Shown here one piece after another: positions 37,253 through 46,401 of a DNA stretch of 64,000 bases. The stretch lies in NCBI RefSeq assembly GCF_002288525.1, contig NZ_CP023067.1:744001-808000 (forward strand). The letters run 5' to 3'. This DNA is from Sinorhizobium sojae CCBAU 05684 (lineage in GTDB: Bacteria > Pseudomonadota > Alphaproteobacteria > Rhizobiales > Rhizobiaceae). The notes under the pieces are model-generated. The model was not told where the DNA came from, searched no databases, and saw nothing but the letters and a program-made list of their open reading frames with translations. Each line of letters opens with the position of its first letter. Within the stretch, counting starts at the first letter, position 1. Made by a program: the position numbers and the translations under genes.

Positions 37253-39601
37253 TCAGAAATAGTCGAGTTCGTCGACCGTGGTATCGCCCACATTGATATC
37301 GCCGAGCGTGCGGAAGCTGATACGCGCACCGATGGACCAGTCGTTGGCAAGGGAGCTGTCGGTGTCGCGCTCCTGTCTGTAGACGATCGAGAACAGCGTG
37401 TCCTGATCGTCATAGGTGATGCCGAAACCGTTGCGGGATACGACACCTTCGTTGATGTCGTAAGTCAACGCGCCGAAGACCGACCAGTAGTCATGGAAGC
37501 GATAGGCGGCTGCCGTCTGGACTTCGTCCTGATCGGACGAAGACCCGTAGAGCGGCTGTGCTTCGATCCGCGTATAGGTCAGGGCTGCTTGCCAGGTCAG
37601 GCCGAGATAGCCGACTGTCGCGTCGGCGCGGCGCAGGTTAAAACTCTCTTCGTCCAGCCGCCCGGAAAGGCTCGCCATCAGACCGGACGGCGCGTCGATG
37701 CCGACCATTGCGACATAGTCGGAGCGGTCGGTTTCCAGGCCCGAATCCGCGCCGGCCTTGACGAGATCGTCGGTTGCGAAGGAGTTGAGGCCTCCAAGGT
37801 GGAAGGACTGGCCGGCAACGGCGCGCAGGCCATAGCCGTTGTCGAAGGTGCCGGTATAGCGCAGGCCGATATTGGCGCGCGTTCCGCCCTCGATCCGGTC
37901 GTAGCCCGAATATTTGTCGCGTTCGAAGAGATTGGTCGCGTCGAAGACGAAGCTCTGGGCGTCCTCGTTCGGCAATCCGCCCGGATATTGTTCGTCCGGG
38001 CGCACATAGATCTGGCCGATCGGTTCCAGAATATGGCTGCTGCTCTCGCCTGCAAAGAGCATCGGGTAACGCGCCTCGAGACCGGCGGTCAGCATGCGCC
38101 GCGTGACCGCATCGCTGCTGGTGAAGTCGCCGGTATAGCCGGTCGGATCGTCCATATTGATGCCGATGGCGTCGCCGCGCGCCGCCAGGAGCGGCGTCAG
38201 GACGAGACCGCCGGGCGCGATGAATGTCCGCTTCCATTCCACGTCCGCCGTCAGCCGGTGCGACGAGCCTTCGAGGCCGGGAAAGCGCTGGACGCCGAAG
38301 ACGGTGGTGTCGATGTCCAGTCGGTTGCGCCTTACGTTTGTCAGGTTGATATCGGCGTTAAGCTCTCCGCCCAGCACCGGTTCCGGCGCGGTGTAGGAAT
38401 AGTCGAGGACCTGCGCGACCGGTTGCTGGTTCTCCGCCAGGCTGTCCGGGTCTGCGTCCTGGATGTCGAAGTAGAAGGCGCGCAGATCGAAATAATTGCG
38501 CCTGCCGAGGCCTGTCAGATAGGCCTGATTAATATAGGTGGTGCCGTCGAAGCTCGACAGGTCGTAGGTCTTGGCGAAGTTGTTGTCCGTCTGGACGAGG
38601 ACGTCCCAGCCGAAGGTCCAGCGGGGATTGATCTCGAACCGGCCTCTGGAAGCCACCATGGCGCGGTTCGTTTCGAGTGCGTCGACGGTTCCCGGCGTGA
38701 ACTGGTCGCGGTCCAGCTGGCTGATGCCGGCGACGTTCAGAGTGTGCAGGCCGTTGTGGAACTGCTGGCGAAATTCGCCTTCGAGCAGAAAGCCCTGGCG
38801 CGTCAGGCCCGTCGCCGTGACCGTCGCATCCATATAGGGCGAGATCGCCCAATAATAGGGCACGCTGACCCCGGCGCCGAGTTTCTGCGCGTAGCCGAAC
38901 TGAGGAAACAGGAAGCCGCTCTTGCGCTTGACCGTATGGTCGGGGATCTCCATCACCGGAATATAGGCGATGGGTTTGCCGAAGAGCTCGAAATAGGCGT
39001 TTTCAAGCCGGATGGTATGCGTGCGGCCGTCCTGGATGACGCGCTCGGCCTTGATGTGCCACAGCGAGCGATGCTCGGGCTTGGTGGCGCAGGGCGTGCA
39101 GGCGGTATAGACGGCCCTGTTCAGGATGAACTGGTCGCCGCTACGCCGTTCGCCGGTCTCGGCCGCGAGCCTGGTGAGCTCCGTCGTCTCGATCCTGAGC
39201 GCCTCGACGATGCCGTCAGCGAAATCGTCCGTCACGTTCATCCTTTCGGCATAGACGATGTTGCCGTCCGGCTCGATCAACTGGATCTCTCCGGTCGCCA
39301 CGATGCGGCCGGACCGCTGGTCGTATTCGACCTGGCGGGCGACCATCTTGTAGCCGCCATATTCGATCTGGACATTGCCGCGCACGGTCACTGTTTCGGT
39401 GTCGCGATTGTAGACGAGCTCGTTGGCCGTCAGCAGCATCTTGGCGTGGGCCGGGATGTTTGGCTGCAGCGAATCGATTCGCGTTCCTGCGTCCTGCGCC
39501 ATGGCTGGCGCATACATTCCGATGGCGAGGGCATGCAACGCCACACCTGCGAGCAGGGCGGCATTGAACAATTTCTTACGTTCGCGGTTGCCTGCCGCCA
39601 C
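37253..39601 (-). CDS. lptD: LPS-assembly protein LptD
   Basis: A 782-residue outer-membrane protein that inserts lipopolysaccharide into the outer leaflet. Signal peptide at residues ~10-36 (ending MYAPAMAQ). The N-terminal OstA jelly-roll domain (about 45-150: LLTANELVYNRDTETVTVRG) and the LptD beta-barrel with CTPC-type cysteines (YTACTPCATKPEH) follow. The last residues end in aromatic DYF, as in barrel proteins. The GTG at 39601 overlaps the lptG stop by one base (TAGTG). Grouped with lptFG and surA, which act in the same pathway. Confidence 0.95.
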   Translation of the reverse strand: MAAGNRERKKLFNAALLAGVALHALAIGMYAPAMAQDAGTRIDSLQPNIPAHAKMLLTANELVYNRDTETVTVRGNVQIEYGGYKMVARQVEYDQRSGRIVATGEIQLIEPDGNIVYAERMNVTDDFADGIVEALRIETTELTRLAAETGERRSGDQFILNRAVYTACTPCATKPEHRSLWHIKAERVIQDGRTHTIRLENAYFELFGKPIAYIPVMEIPDHTVKRKSGFLFPQFGYAQKLGAGVSVPYYWAISPYMDATVTATGLTRQGFLLEGEFRQQFHNGLHTLNVAGISQLDRDQFTPGTVDALETNRAMVASRGRFEINPRWTFGWDVLVQTDNNFAKTYDLSSFDGTTYINQAYLTGLGRRNYFDLRAFYFDIQDADPDSLAENQQPVAQVLDYSYTAPEPVLGGELNADINLTNVRRNRLDIDTTVFGVQRFPGLEGSSHRLTADVEWKRTFIAPGGLVLTPLLAARGDAIGINMDDPTGYTGDFTSSDAVTRRMLTAGLEARYPMLFAGESSSHILEPIGQIYVRPDEQYPGGLPNEDAQSFVFDATNLFERDKYSGYDRIEGGTRANIGLRYTGTFDNGYGLRAVAGQSFHLGGLNSFATDDLVKAGADSGLETDRSDYVAMVGIDAPSGLMASLSGRLDEESFNLRRADATVGYLGLTWQAALTYTRIEAQPLYGSSSDQDEVQTAAAYRFHDYWSVFGALTYDINEGVVSRNGFGITYDDQDTLFSIVYRQERDTDSSLANDWSIGARISFRTLGDINVGDTTVDELDYF

Positions 39602-40683
39602 TAGCCATCCTCCTGATGCAGTAGAATCGTCGAGCCCAGCGCCATCGCTACAACAACTGGCAACCAGGCTGCAACGAACGGAGGCACAATACCGCTGCTC
39701 CCGAATGCTTTGACAAGCACGGTGACGACATAAAGCACGAAGCCTGAGAGGATTCCACCGAGAATTACCGAGCGCGATTGGTTGAACCGGCTAAATTTCA
39801 GGGACACGCATGCGGCGATCAGGGTCATTGCAACGAGAAGCAGCGGCAGGGACAAAAGCGAGTGAAGCTGCGTCTCCATGCCGTTCGTCGAAAACCCGAA
39901 GGAACGTGCGATCTCGATCTTGCGCGGAAGGTCGAAAAACTGAATGGAATCAGCCTTTGCAAGGCGTTCCTGGACGAATTCCGGTTTCAGATTGGTACGA
40001 AGTTGTGCCGTTTCCAAGCGGCGGGGCAGTTGCCCGTTCCCGGTTTCGGTGACGTCGTTAAGCAGCCAGTAACCATCTTCCAGTTTCGCCGACTTTGCAT
40101 CTTGCCTGAGAATGATCGTTCCCTGTGGATCGAAGTGGATAACGGTGACATTGATGAGCTCCGTGCCGCCGTTCTGCACGGACCGGGCGCCGATGATTGT
40201 ATCGGTGCCGTCATAGATCTGTCTGAGCCACGGAACCGAGTTCGTTTGCGCCGCGCGTGACGAACCCCACTCGGCCTCCAGCGCCTCGGCTCGCTTGTTG
40301 CCCCAGGCTGCAAGCGGGTTGAGCGCGATCACAGCCAGAACGCCGAACAGAAATGCGCCGAGCACGAAGGGCCTCAGGAACTGCCAGACGGAGATGCCGG
40401 CGGCCCGCGTGACGACCAGTTCATAGCGACGGTTGAGTGAAATCAGGGCCGCCATCGCCGCAAACAGCGCAACGAAGGGAATGGTCTGCTGCAGGATCAT
40501 CGGAATGCGGAACGTCGTCATCACCAGCGCACCCGCAACCGTGTAGTGCGGCAGGTTGGACATGCGGCTCGCGAGTTCGCTGAAGTCGATGATGAAAATC
40601 AGCGTGAAGATTCCGATGAGGAACCAGAACGTCGTGACGACGTAACGCTTGAAGAAATACCGTCCGAGCGTATTGAGAATCAT
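39601..40683 (-). CDS. lptG: LPS export ABC transporter permease LptG
   Basis: A 360-residue inner-membrane permease with six predicted helices and a periplasmic beta-jellyroll between TM3 and TM4 (around residues 120-270). The opening LGRYFFKRYVVTTFWFLIGI and the IPFVALFAAM and LNRRYELVVTRAAGIS coupling segment are family hallmarks. With LptF and the LptB ATPase (not in this window) it extracts LPS from the inner membrane. It is coupled to lptF by an ATGA overlap and to lptD by a shared base. Confidence 0.95.
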   Translation of the reverse strand: MILNTLGRYFFKRYVVTTFWFLIGIFTLIFIIDFSELASRMSNLPHYTVAGALVMTTFRIPMILQQTIPFVALFAAMAALISLNRRYELVVTRAAGISVWQFLRPFVLGAFLFGVLAVIALNPLAAWGNKRAEALEAEWGSSRAAQTNSVPWLRQIYDGTDTIIGARSVQNGGTELINVTVIHFDPQGTIILRQDAKSAKLEDGYWLLNDVTETGNGQLPRRLETAQLRTNLKPEFVQERLAKADSIQFFDLPRKIEIARSFGFSTNGMETQLHSLLSLPLLLVAMTLIAACVSLKFSRFNQSRSVILGGILSGFVLYVVTVLVKAFGSSGIVPPFVAAWLPVVVAMALGSTILLHQEDG

Positions 40684-41849
40684 GATGCCGGCCCCGCGTC
40701 AGCGCCGGCCCGGAAGTGCCGGAGCCGGGCCATGAGATCGGAGAGTTTGTCCTGCCAGGACGTGGGGATGCCCAGGCCGCGATTGCTTGCCAGCTGGCGA
40801 ATGGCCCATGCGCCGGTCACGAGCGGGACGAGATACATGAGCGGCACGAACCAGACGGAGTCTTCCGCACTGTTGCCGGCATAGAAGGTCATCCATCGAA
40901 TGACCAGGGCTGCCCCGACCGCGCTGATCGTCGGATGCATGCGGGCCTCGCGATGAGAGCGGGCGTCGCTGCTGACCACAAGCGCGATCAGGCCGAAAAG
41001 CAGCGGGTAGGTCCATTCGGTGAAGCGCCGGTGGAGTTCCGCGGTAAAGGCCAGCGGCGCTCTCTTGAAGGCGGGGTCTTCCGGGTCGGGATTCAAGAGG
41101 TAGAAAAGGTCGCGGTCCTTGGCCCGGATGTTTGCCTCTCCCGCAGACTTCGTCATGTCCGTGAGGTCGAAGGCGTAGGAATCGAACTTGATGACCGACA
41201 CGCCGCCATCAGGCAGTTTGCGGTGAACCTCGCCGTCCTTCATCACCAGCGCGGAACTCTCCTCGTCCACCGCGCCTTCGCGCGCGTAATAGACGAGCTC
41301 GAAGTTCGGATTGCGCGAATCGGCAACGAAGATGCCGTGCAGCACGCCGCCGCTGCGCCGGGCGCCCACCTGCACGTAGAGCCCGTCCGTGATCTTGCGG
41401 AAGGAATTCTCCTGTACCACGGAAGACAGCAGGTCGGCATGCGCGGTCGCGATCATCTTGCGGACGGCGACGCGCGAATAGGGCTCCACGAAATTGTCGA
41501 TCGCAAAGGAAAGGATGCTTAACCCGGCCGCGAGATAGATGACCGGCCGTATGATAGACATGCGCGAACTGCCGGCGGCGTTGAGCACGGTCAGCTCCGA
41601 ATCGCTGTTCATTGCGCTCAGCGTCTGCGTCACGCCGATCACGAGCGCGAAAGGCAGGATGATCGGAACGACGGACGGCAGGATCAGCGTCGCGAGCTTC
41701 AGGAAAGCCAGCACCGATTGGCCGCTGTCGGTCACGAGATTGACATTGGTGAGCGCTTGCGTGGTCCAGACGATTCCGAGCAGCGGCAGGAGCGTCGCGA
41801 GGAACATGATCGCCGCGCGCCGGAAAATGTAGCGTTCGATCAGCTTCAT
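40680..41849 (-). CDS. lptF: LPS export ABC transporter permease LptF
   Basis: A 389-residue permease, paralogue of LptG, with six helices and the periplasmic jellyroll. It has the N-terminal IERYIFRRAAIMFLATLLPL, VTDSGQSVLAFLKL and SDSELTVLNAAGSSRM coupling region. First gene of the minus-strand lptF-lptG-lptD-surA-pdxA-rsmA group, so the promoter should lie in the 383-bp gap shared with pepA. Confidence 0.95.
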   Translation of the reverse strand: MKLIERYIFRRAAIMFLATLLPLLGIVWTTQALTNVNLVTDSGQSVLAFLKLATLILPSVVPIILPFALVIGVTQTLSAMNSDSELTVLNAAGSSRMSIIRPVIYLAAGLSILSFAIDNFVEPYSRVAVRKMIATAHADLLSSVVQENSFRKITDGLYVQVGARRSGGVLHGIFVADSRNPNFELVYYAREGAVDEESSALVMKDGEVHRKLPDGGVSVIKFDSYAFDLTDMTKSAGEANIRAKDRDLFYLLNPDPEDPAFKRAPLAFTAELHRRFTEWTYPLLFGLIALVVSSDARSHREARMHPTISAVGAALVIRWMTFYAGNSAEDSVWFVPLMYLVPLVTGAWAIRQLASNRGLGIPTSWQDKLSDLMARLRHFRAGADAGPAS

Positions 41850-42232
41850 AGACGTTTCCGGTCAACATCCTGCTTGAGACCACGATCCCGCAGATTAGGC
41901 ATCGTGATCGATTCCAACAAGCGGTGCGGGATGCGCGTTTCGCCATTCCGCCCCGCCGCCTTGCCGTCCGCGCGAATCGCCACTGGCGCTGCCCGACCGG
42001 ACCGGTTCTCGTTCCTGCGTTACAAATCAGAATCTGGAACAACAGGGATAATATAAGGCGAAGAACTGCGGTTAAGCGCATGTAAACATGTGCGGCCATC
42101 TTGCCAAGCGATTCAAAAGCGAGAAGGGTACGCGCCACGGTCTTGATCGCGGCCGACATTGCGAATGTCGCCCACTGTAGCTGCCCGGTAACAGACCGGG
42201 CGCCTCCCAATCAGAAGTGTCCGGAGTCCTGC
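41850..42232. other. Divergent intergenic region lptF / pepA
   Basis: 383 bp, no gene. Contains an AT-rich GGATAATATAAGG stretch (about 42048-42060) that is a plausible -10 region, a CATGTAAACATG palindrome at 42079-42090, and a hairpin GCCCGGT/ACCGGGC at 42183-42201 in the pepA leader. Both genes' promoters must lie here or nearby. Confidence 0.55.
42183..42201 (+). promoter_or_regulatory. Hairpin in the pepA leader
   Basis: Perfect 7-bp stem GCCCGGT / ACCGGGC with a 5-nt loop, ending 32 nt upstream of the pepA ATG. Function unknown; could be a translational control element or an operator. Confidence 0.4.
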
Positions 42233-43726
42233 ATGCCGATGAAGTTCGAGTTCACCTTCGTGAAATCCCACCGCCCGGCCGGCGGCGTCGCCGTTCTGCT
42301 GCAGGTGGCGAATCCCAAGGAAGCGGCCGGCGCGGCTGTAGCCGATCCTGAAGGGATTATCGCTAAGGCGGCAAAGATAGGCAAGTTCACGGGCAAGGCG
42401 CTCTCGACCCTCGACATCGTCGCTCCGCACGGATCGCCGGCCGATCGAATCGTTCTTCTCGGCCTCGGCGGCGCGGCTGATGTTACGAATCACGATTGGC
42501 TGAAAGCCGGCGGCGCGGCGGCTGCCAAGTTGCGCAAGGCCGAGAAAGCGACGATCTTCCTCGATGCTCCGGGCATCGACGTCACCGGCAAGGCAGCCGC
42601 GGACTTTGCGCTCGGCATGGAAATGAACGCCTATGCCTTCGACAGCTACAAGACGCGCAAGTCCGACGACGAAGCGAAAACGCCCCAGAAGCCAGTGAAG
42701 GTCACGATCGTCACCGGCGCGGTGATCGCCGCCAAGAAGGCCTTCGCCACGGCCCAGTCGGTGGGCGAGGGCGTCTTTCTGGCGCGCGACCTCGTCAACG
42801 AGCCGGCCAATGTTCTCGGCCCGGTGGAGTTCGCCGCACGTGCGAAGGAGCTGGAAAAGCTCGGCGTCGAAGTCGAAATCCTCACCGAGCGGGAGATGAA
42901 GAAGCTTGGCATGGGCGCGCTGCTCGGCGTCGCTCAAGGATCGTCCCGGCCGCCGCGGCTCGTCGTCATGCAATGGAAGGGCGGCAAGGCGAAGGACAAG
43001 CCGCTGGCATTCGTCGGCAAGGGCGTCGTGTTCGATACCGGCGGCATCTCGATCAAGCCGGCCTCGGGGATGGAGGAAATGAAGGGCGACATGGGTGGGG
43101 CGGCTGCGGTGACCGGTCTCATGCATGTGCTGGCGGCGCGCAAGGCGAATGTCAATGCGGTCGGCATTATCGGCCTCGTGGAGAACATGCCGGACGGCAG
43201 TGCCCAGCGCCCGGGCGACATCGTGACCTCGATGTCGGGGCAGACGATCGAGGTGATCAATACCGATGCCGAGGGCAGGCTGGTCCTTTGCGATGCGCTC
43301 TGGTATTGCAACGACCGCTTCAAGCCGAAAGCGATGATCGATCTGGCGACGCTGACGGGCGCGATCCTGGTGGCGCTCAGCAATCACTATGCCGGCCTGT
43401 TCTCCAATGACGATCGGCTGGCCGAGCAATTGCTTGCGGCAGGCACCACGACACGGGAGCGCCTGTGGCGGATGCCGCTCGGCAAGGAATACGACAAGAT
43501 GATTGACAGCAAGTTCGCCGACATGAAGAACACCGGCGGCCGCCATGGCGGCTCGGTTACGGCGGCCCAGTTCCTCAAGCGCTTCGTCAAGGACACGCCC
43601 TGGGCGCATCTCGACGTCGCCGGCACGGCCATGGGGTCGCCGACCGACGAGATCAACCAGTCCTGGGGCTCCGGCTTCGGTGTGCGGCTGCTGGACGAAC
43701 TGGTCCGCGCAAACTACGAATCCTGA
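42233..43726 (+). CDS. pepA: Leucyl aminopeptidase (M17)
   Basis: A 497-residue hexameric cytosolic aminopeptidase. The N-terminal macro-like domain (1-~170) precedes the catalytic domain with [24 protein letters not shown] and the M17 signature [10 protein letters not shown], supplying the two metal ions' ligands. In some bacteria PepA also binds DNA. The ATG at 42233 (MPMKFEFTF) has GGAG 6 bp upstream; an in-frame ATG 132 bp earlier is rejected as it extends past the family start. Confidence 0.95.
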   Translation: MPMKFEFTFVKSHRPAGGVAVLLQVANPKEAAGAAVADPEGIIAKAAKIGKFTGKALSTLDIVAPHGSPADRIVLLGLGGAADVTNHDWLKAGGAAAAKLRKAEKATIFLDAPGIDVTGKAAADFALGMEMNAYAFDSYKTRKSDDEAKTPQKPVKVTIVTGAVIAAKKAFATAQSVGEGVFLARDLVNEPANVLGPVEFAARAKELEKLGVEVEILTEREMKKLGMGALLGVAQGSSRPPRLVVMQWKGGKAKDKPLAFVGKGVVFDTGGISIKPASGMEEMKGDMGGAAAVTGLMHVLAARKANVNAVGIIGLVENMPDGSAQRPGDIVTSMSGQTIEVINTDAEGRLVLCDALWYCNDRFKPKAMIDLATLTGAILVALSNHYAGLFSNDDRLAEQLLAAGTTTRERLWRMPLGKEYDKMIDSKFADMKNTGGRHGGSVTAAQFLKRFVKDTPWAHLDVAGTAMGSPTDEINQSWGSGFGVRLLDELVRANYES

Positions 43727-43764
43727 CCGTTGAGCGAGGAAACGGGTGCCCGGGAGAGATCGGC

Positions 43765-44214
43765 ATGACCGAGATTCTTTTCTACCACCTGACGGAATCG
43801 AAACTCGAGGACGCCTTGCCGCCGCTGCTCGACAAGAGCATCGAGCGCGGATGGCGAGTGGTGGTGCAGACGGTCGACGCCGAAAGGCGCGACGCTCTCG
43901 ACACGCATCTCTGGGTTTATCGCGACGACAGCTTCCTGCCGCACGGCACTGATGCGGGGGACTTCGCGGCCGAGCAGCCGATCCTGATCGTCGCCAACGG
44001 CGGCAATCCAAGCGCGGCCACCGTACGCTTCCTCGTCGACGGCGCCGAGCCACCGGCAGTCGCCGGTTACGAGCGGGTCGTCTTCATGTTCGACGGCTAC
44101 GACCAGGCACAGCTCGAGGCGGCGCGCGCCCAATGGAAACGCCTGAAAGGCGAGGGGCACAATCTCACCTATTGGCAGCAGAACCGCGATGGACGGTGGG
44201 AGAAGAAGGCGTGA
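43765..44214 (+). CDS. holC: DNA polymerase III subunit chi
   Basis: A 149-residue HolC: MTEILFYHLTESKLEDALPP, then the RGWRVVVQT and LWVYRDDSFLPHG segments typical of chi, which links the clamp loader to single-strand-binding protein. A pepA-holC pair is common in alphaproteobacteria; the gap here is 38 bp, so they are probably one operon. A palindromic repeat follows. Confidence 0.93.
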   Translation: MTEILFYHLTESKLEDALPPLLDKSIERGWRVVVQTVDAERRDALDTHLWVYRDDSFLPHGTDAGDFAAEQPILIVANGGNPSAATVRFLVDGAEPPAVAGYERVVFMFDGYDQAQLEAARAQWKRLKGEGHNLTYWQQNRDGRWEKKA

Positions 44215-44243
44215 TCACCGCGCATCGAGCGGAACGGCGCGTG

Positions 44244-44302
44244 CCCTCATCCGGCCTACTCCCCGCCTGCGAGGAGAAGGTCCCGGCAGGGGGGATGAGG
44301 GG
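44244..44302. repeat. RIME-like palindromic repeat after holC
   Basis: Outer arms CCCTCATCC and GGATGAGGG (44244 to 44302) enclose an inner CTCCCCGC/GCGAGGAG palindrome. Related to the repeat at 12505-12556. It lies between convergent holC and the MocA-type gene, where it could act as a bidirectional terminator. Confidence 0.65.
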
Positions 44303-44337
44303 CAGGCAGCGACGACCTGCGCCGCCCGCACATCAAA

Positions 44338-45264
44338 TCAATCGTGAAATGCCTCGACGAACTTGCGGCGGCCGAGCATGAAGGCGTCGGCAACGTGGCG
44401 GAGCGGCGCGAGGTCGACATCGGACTTGCCCGCCTTGATGATCTCGGCGAAGCGCCTGTAGAGCATCGGATATTCCTGCTCGGGTTCCTCGTGGACGATC
44501 TTACCCTCGACGGCGAGCTTGGCGCCGCCCTCGGAGAGGATCATTTCGCCGGCCTCGGTTTCCGCAATGATGTCCCAGCTCTGCTTGCCCGTCTGGCGCC
44601 AGTCGAATTCGGCGGCGACGTCGAGCTTGTCGGCGTCGCTGAATGCGATCGAAGCAGCGATCGGCGCGTCACGGTTCTCGGGGAATTCGAGCGTCGCCGA
44701 GGTGATGAAGATCGGGCGCGGCAGGATATGGGTGACGATCGAAAGGGCGTTGATGCCCGGGTCGAAAACACCGAGTCCGCCGGCGGCCCAGATCCATTCC
44801 TGATTTGGATGCCAGTGGCGCACATCCTCCTTCCAGATGACCCGGACGTTGCGAATCGCGGTCGAGGCGAGAAAGGCCTTGGCGGCTTCGACCGCGGGCG
44901 CATAGCGAGAATGCCAGCTCGCAAAAAGGGAGACGCTGTTGGCGGCGGCAAGCGCCTCGATGTCGGCGACCTCGCTCAGGGTCGCGCCCGGCGGCTTTTC
45001 GAGAAAGACATGCTTGCCGGCCGCAAGGGCGGTGCGGGCTGCCTCGTAGCGATATTGCGGCGGCATGCAGAGCGACACGGCCTCGATCGCAGGCACCGCT
45101 TCGAGCATCGCCTCGATCGACTTGAAATTGTCGATGCCGTCGACGGTTCCATGGCGGCTCGCTGCGGCGATCAGTTGGTAGCCGGCGTTCTTCTGCAGTG
45201 CCGGCAGGTGCTGATCGCGCACGATCTTGCCGACCCCGACTATGGCAATTTTGATGGGAGACAT
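44338..45264 (-). CDS. Gfo/Idh/MocA family oxidoreductase (possibly galactose 1-dehydrogenase)
   Basis: A 308-residue NAD(P)-dependent dehydrogenase. Rossmann start IKIAIVGVGKIVRDQHLPAL, the GKHVFLEKPPGAT motif (Lys in EKP), and a C-terminal alpha/beta substrate domain with DPGINALSI. It resembles bacterial D-galactose 1-dehydrogenases of this family, which feed the De Ley-Doudoroff pathway, but no sugar gene is adjacent, so only the family is firm. Divergent from the GNAT gene. Confidence 0.85.
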   Translation of the reverse strand: MSPIKIAIVGVGKIVRDQHLPALQKNAGYQLIAAASRHGTVDGIDNFKSIEAMLEAVPAIEAVSLCMPPQYRYEAARTALAAGKHVFLEKPPGATLSEVADIEALAAANSVSLFASWHSRYAPAVEAAKAFLASTAIRNVRVIWKEDVRHWHPNQEWIWAAGGLGVFDPGINALSIVTHILPRPIFITSATLEFPENRDAPIAASIAFSDADKLDVAAEFDWRQTGKQSWDIIAETEAGEMILSEGGAKLAVEGKIVHEEPEQEYPMLYRRFAEIIKAGKSDVDLAPLRHVADAFMLGRRKFVEAFHD

Positions 45265-45439
45265 GGTGTTTCGCCCTGATTAGTATGACTTATTGCCGCT
45301 GTTGTAGCAGATTGGGGAGAGCGGGCAAGCGGGCTTCGCACCGCACATCAAAGCTGGCAGTCTGGGCACGAAATGCCAACAGGAAAGTTAGGTGATCCGG
45401 CCCGTGATCCGAGCTTGAGCAAGACATCAAGGAGTTGCC

Positions 45440-46279
45440 ATGCCGAATATCCGCCACGCGACGCGCGTCGAGCTCGATACGATCATCGATTGGGCCGCAC
45501 GTGAAGGCTGGAATCCGGGCCTTGAGGATGCCAACGCCTTCTGGGCCGCCGATCCGCAAGGCTATTGGGTTGCCACGGAGGACGATGCGCTGGCCGCGGC
45601 GATCTCCGTCGTCCGTTACGGCGGCGAATATGCCTTTCTCGGCCTTTATATCGCCGAGCCGGCCTTTCGGGGCAGGGGCATCGGCTTTCGACTGTGGAGA
45701 CACGCGATCGAAAGCGCCGACGGCGGGACCATCGGTCTCGACGGCGTCGTGGCCCAGCAGGAGAACTACAGGAAATCCGGCTTCTCAAGGGCGCATGCGA
45801 ATATCCGATATGGGGGGACGGTCAATGTAACCGAGCCGCCGGGTATCGATCTCGTCGATGCCGCGCCGGTTCATGCCGCGGCGCTGATCGACTATGACCG
45901 CCGCTTCAACCCGGCCCGGCGCGATGCGTTTCTCCATGAATGGACCAAACAGTTACCAACGCGGCGCAGCGTCGTGCTTCTGCGCGACGGCACCATTGTC
46001 GGCTACGGCGCGATCCGCGCCTGCCGAGAGGGCTTCAAGATCGGCCCGCTCTTCGCCGATAGTGAGACCGGTGCCGACCTGATCTTCCGCAAGCTCGCGG
46101 CGGGCGTCAAAGGCGCACGGGTGCATCTCGACCTTCCCGAACCGAATGCCTCGGCGCGGGCGCTTTGCGCGCGCTACAATATGAAGCCGGTCTTCGAGAC
46201 CGCGCGCATGTATCGGGGGCGGACGCCGGACCTGCCTTTGGCGCGGATCTATGGGATAACGACCTTCGAGCTTGGCTGA
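45440..46279 (+). CDS. GNAT acetyltransferase with second YitH-like domain
   Basis: A 279-residue protein with two parts. The N-terminal GNAT fold (residues 1-~130) includes the acetyl-CoA binding RGRGIGFRLW motif (Q/R-x-x-G-x-G/A) near residue 80. A C-terminal YitH/HolE-type domain (about 150-275) follows, with ALCARYNMKPVFETARMYRG. Tandem-domain members of this sort acetylate unknown small molecules. The ATG has AAGGAG nearby (about 7 bp). A dispersed repeat follows. Confidence 0.88.
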   Translation: MPNIRHATRVELDTIIDWAAREGWNPGLEDANAFWAADPQGYWVATEDDALAAAISVVRYGGEYAFLGLYIAEPAFRGRGIGFRLWRHAIESADGGTIGLDGVVAQQENYRKSGFSRAHANIRYGGTVNVTEPPGIDLVDAAPVHAAALIDYDRRFNPARRDAFLHEWTKQLPTRRSVVLLRDGTIVGYGAIRACREGFKIGPLFADSETGADLIFRKLAAGVKGARVHLDLPEPNASARALCARYNMKPVFETARMYRGRTPDLPLARIYGITTFELG

Positions 46280-46301
46280 TGATCGGCGAGCCCAGGTCAC
46301 G

Positions 46302-46401
46302 ATGATTTTAGGGCGGATCGACCTAAAATCATAAACGTGATTCGAGAAGTTGGAGCGGGATGCGGGCGGAAAACCGCGCACCCTTTTCCTCATCCCGCGC
46401 T
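46302..46401. repeat. Double-palindrome intergenic repeat after GNAT gene
   Basis: First palindrome ATGATTTTAGG / CCTAAAATCAT at 46302-46332, second AGCGGGATG / CATCCCGCGCT at 46354-46401 with an inner GCGGAAAACCGC. This arrangement is a familiar repeated element of Sinorhizobium/Rhizobium chromosomes and fills the gap between two convergent genes, overlapping the ABC-F stop codon. Confidence 0.7.

Noticed and set aside
37493-39604. 703-codon plus-strand open frame antisense to lptD
   Set aside because: Repetitive low-complexity composition and no family resemblance; lptD on the other strand has signal peptide and OstA/barrel features.
42113-44053. 646-codon minus-strand frame antisense to pepA and holC
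   Set aside because: Arg/His-rich compositional shadow; pepA and holC motifs are intact on the plus strand.
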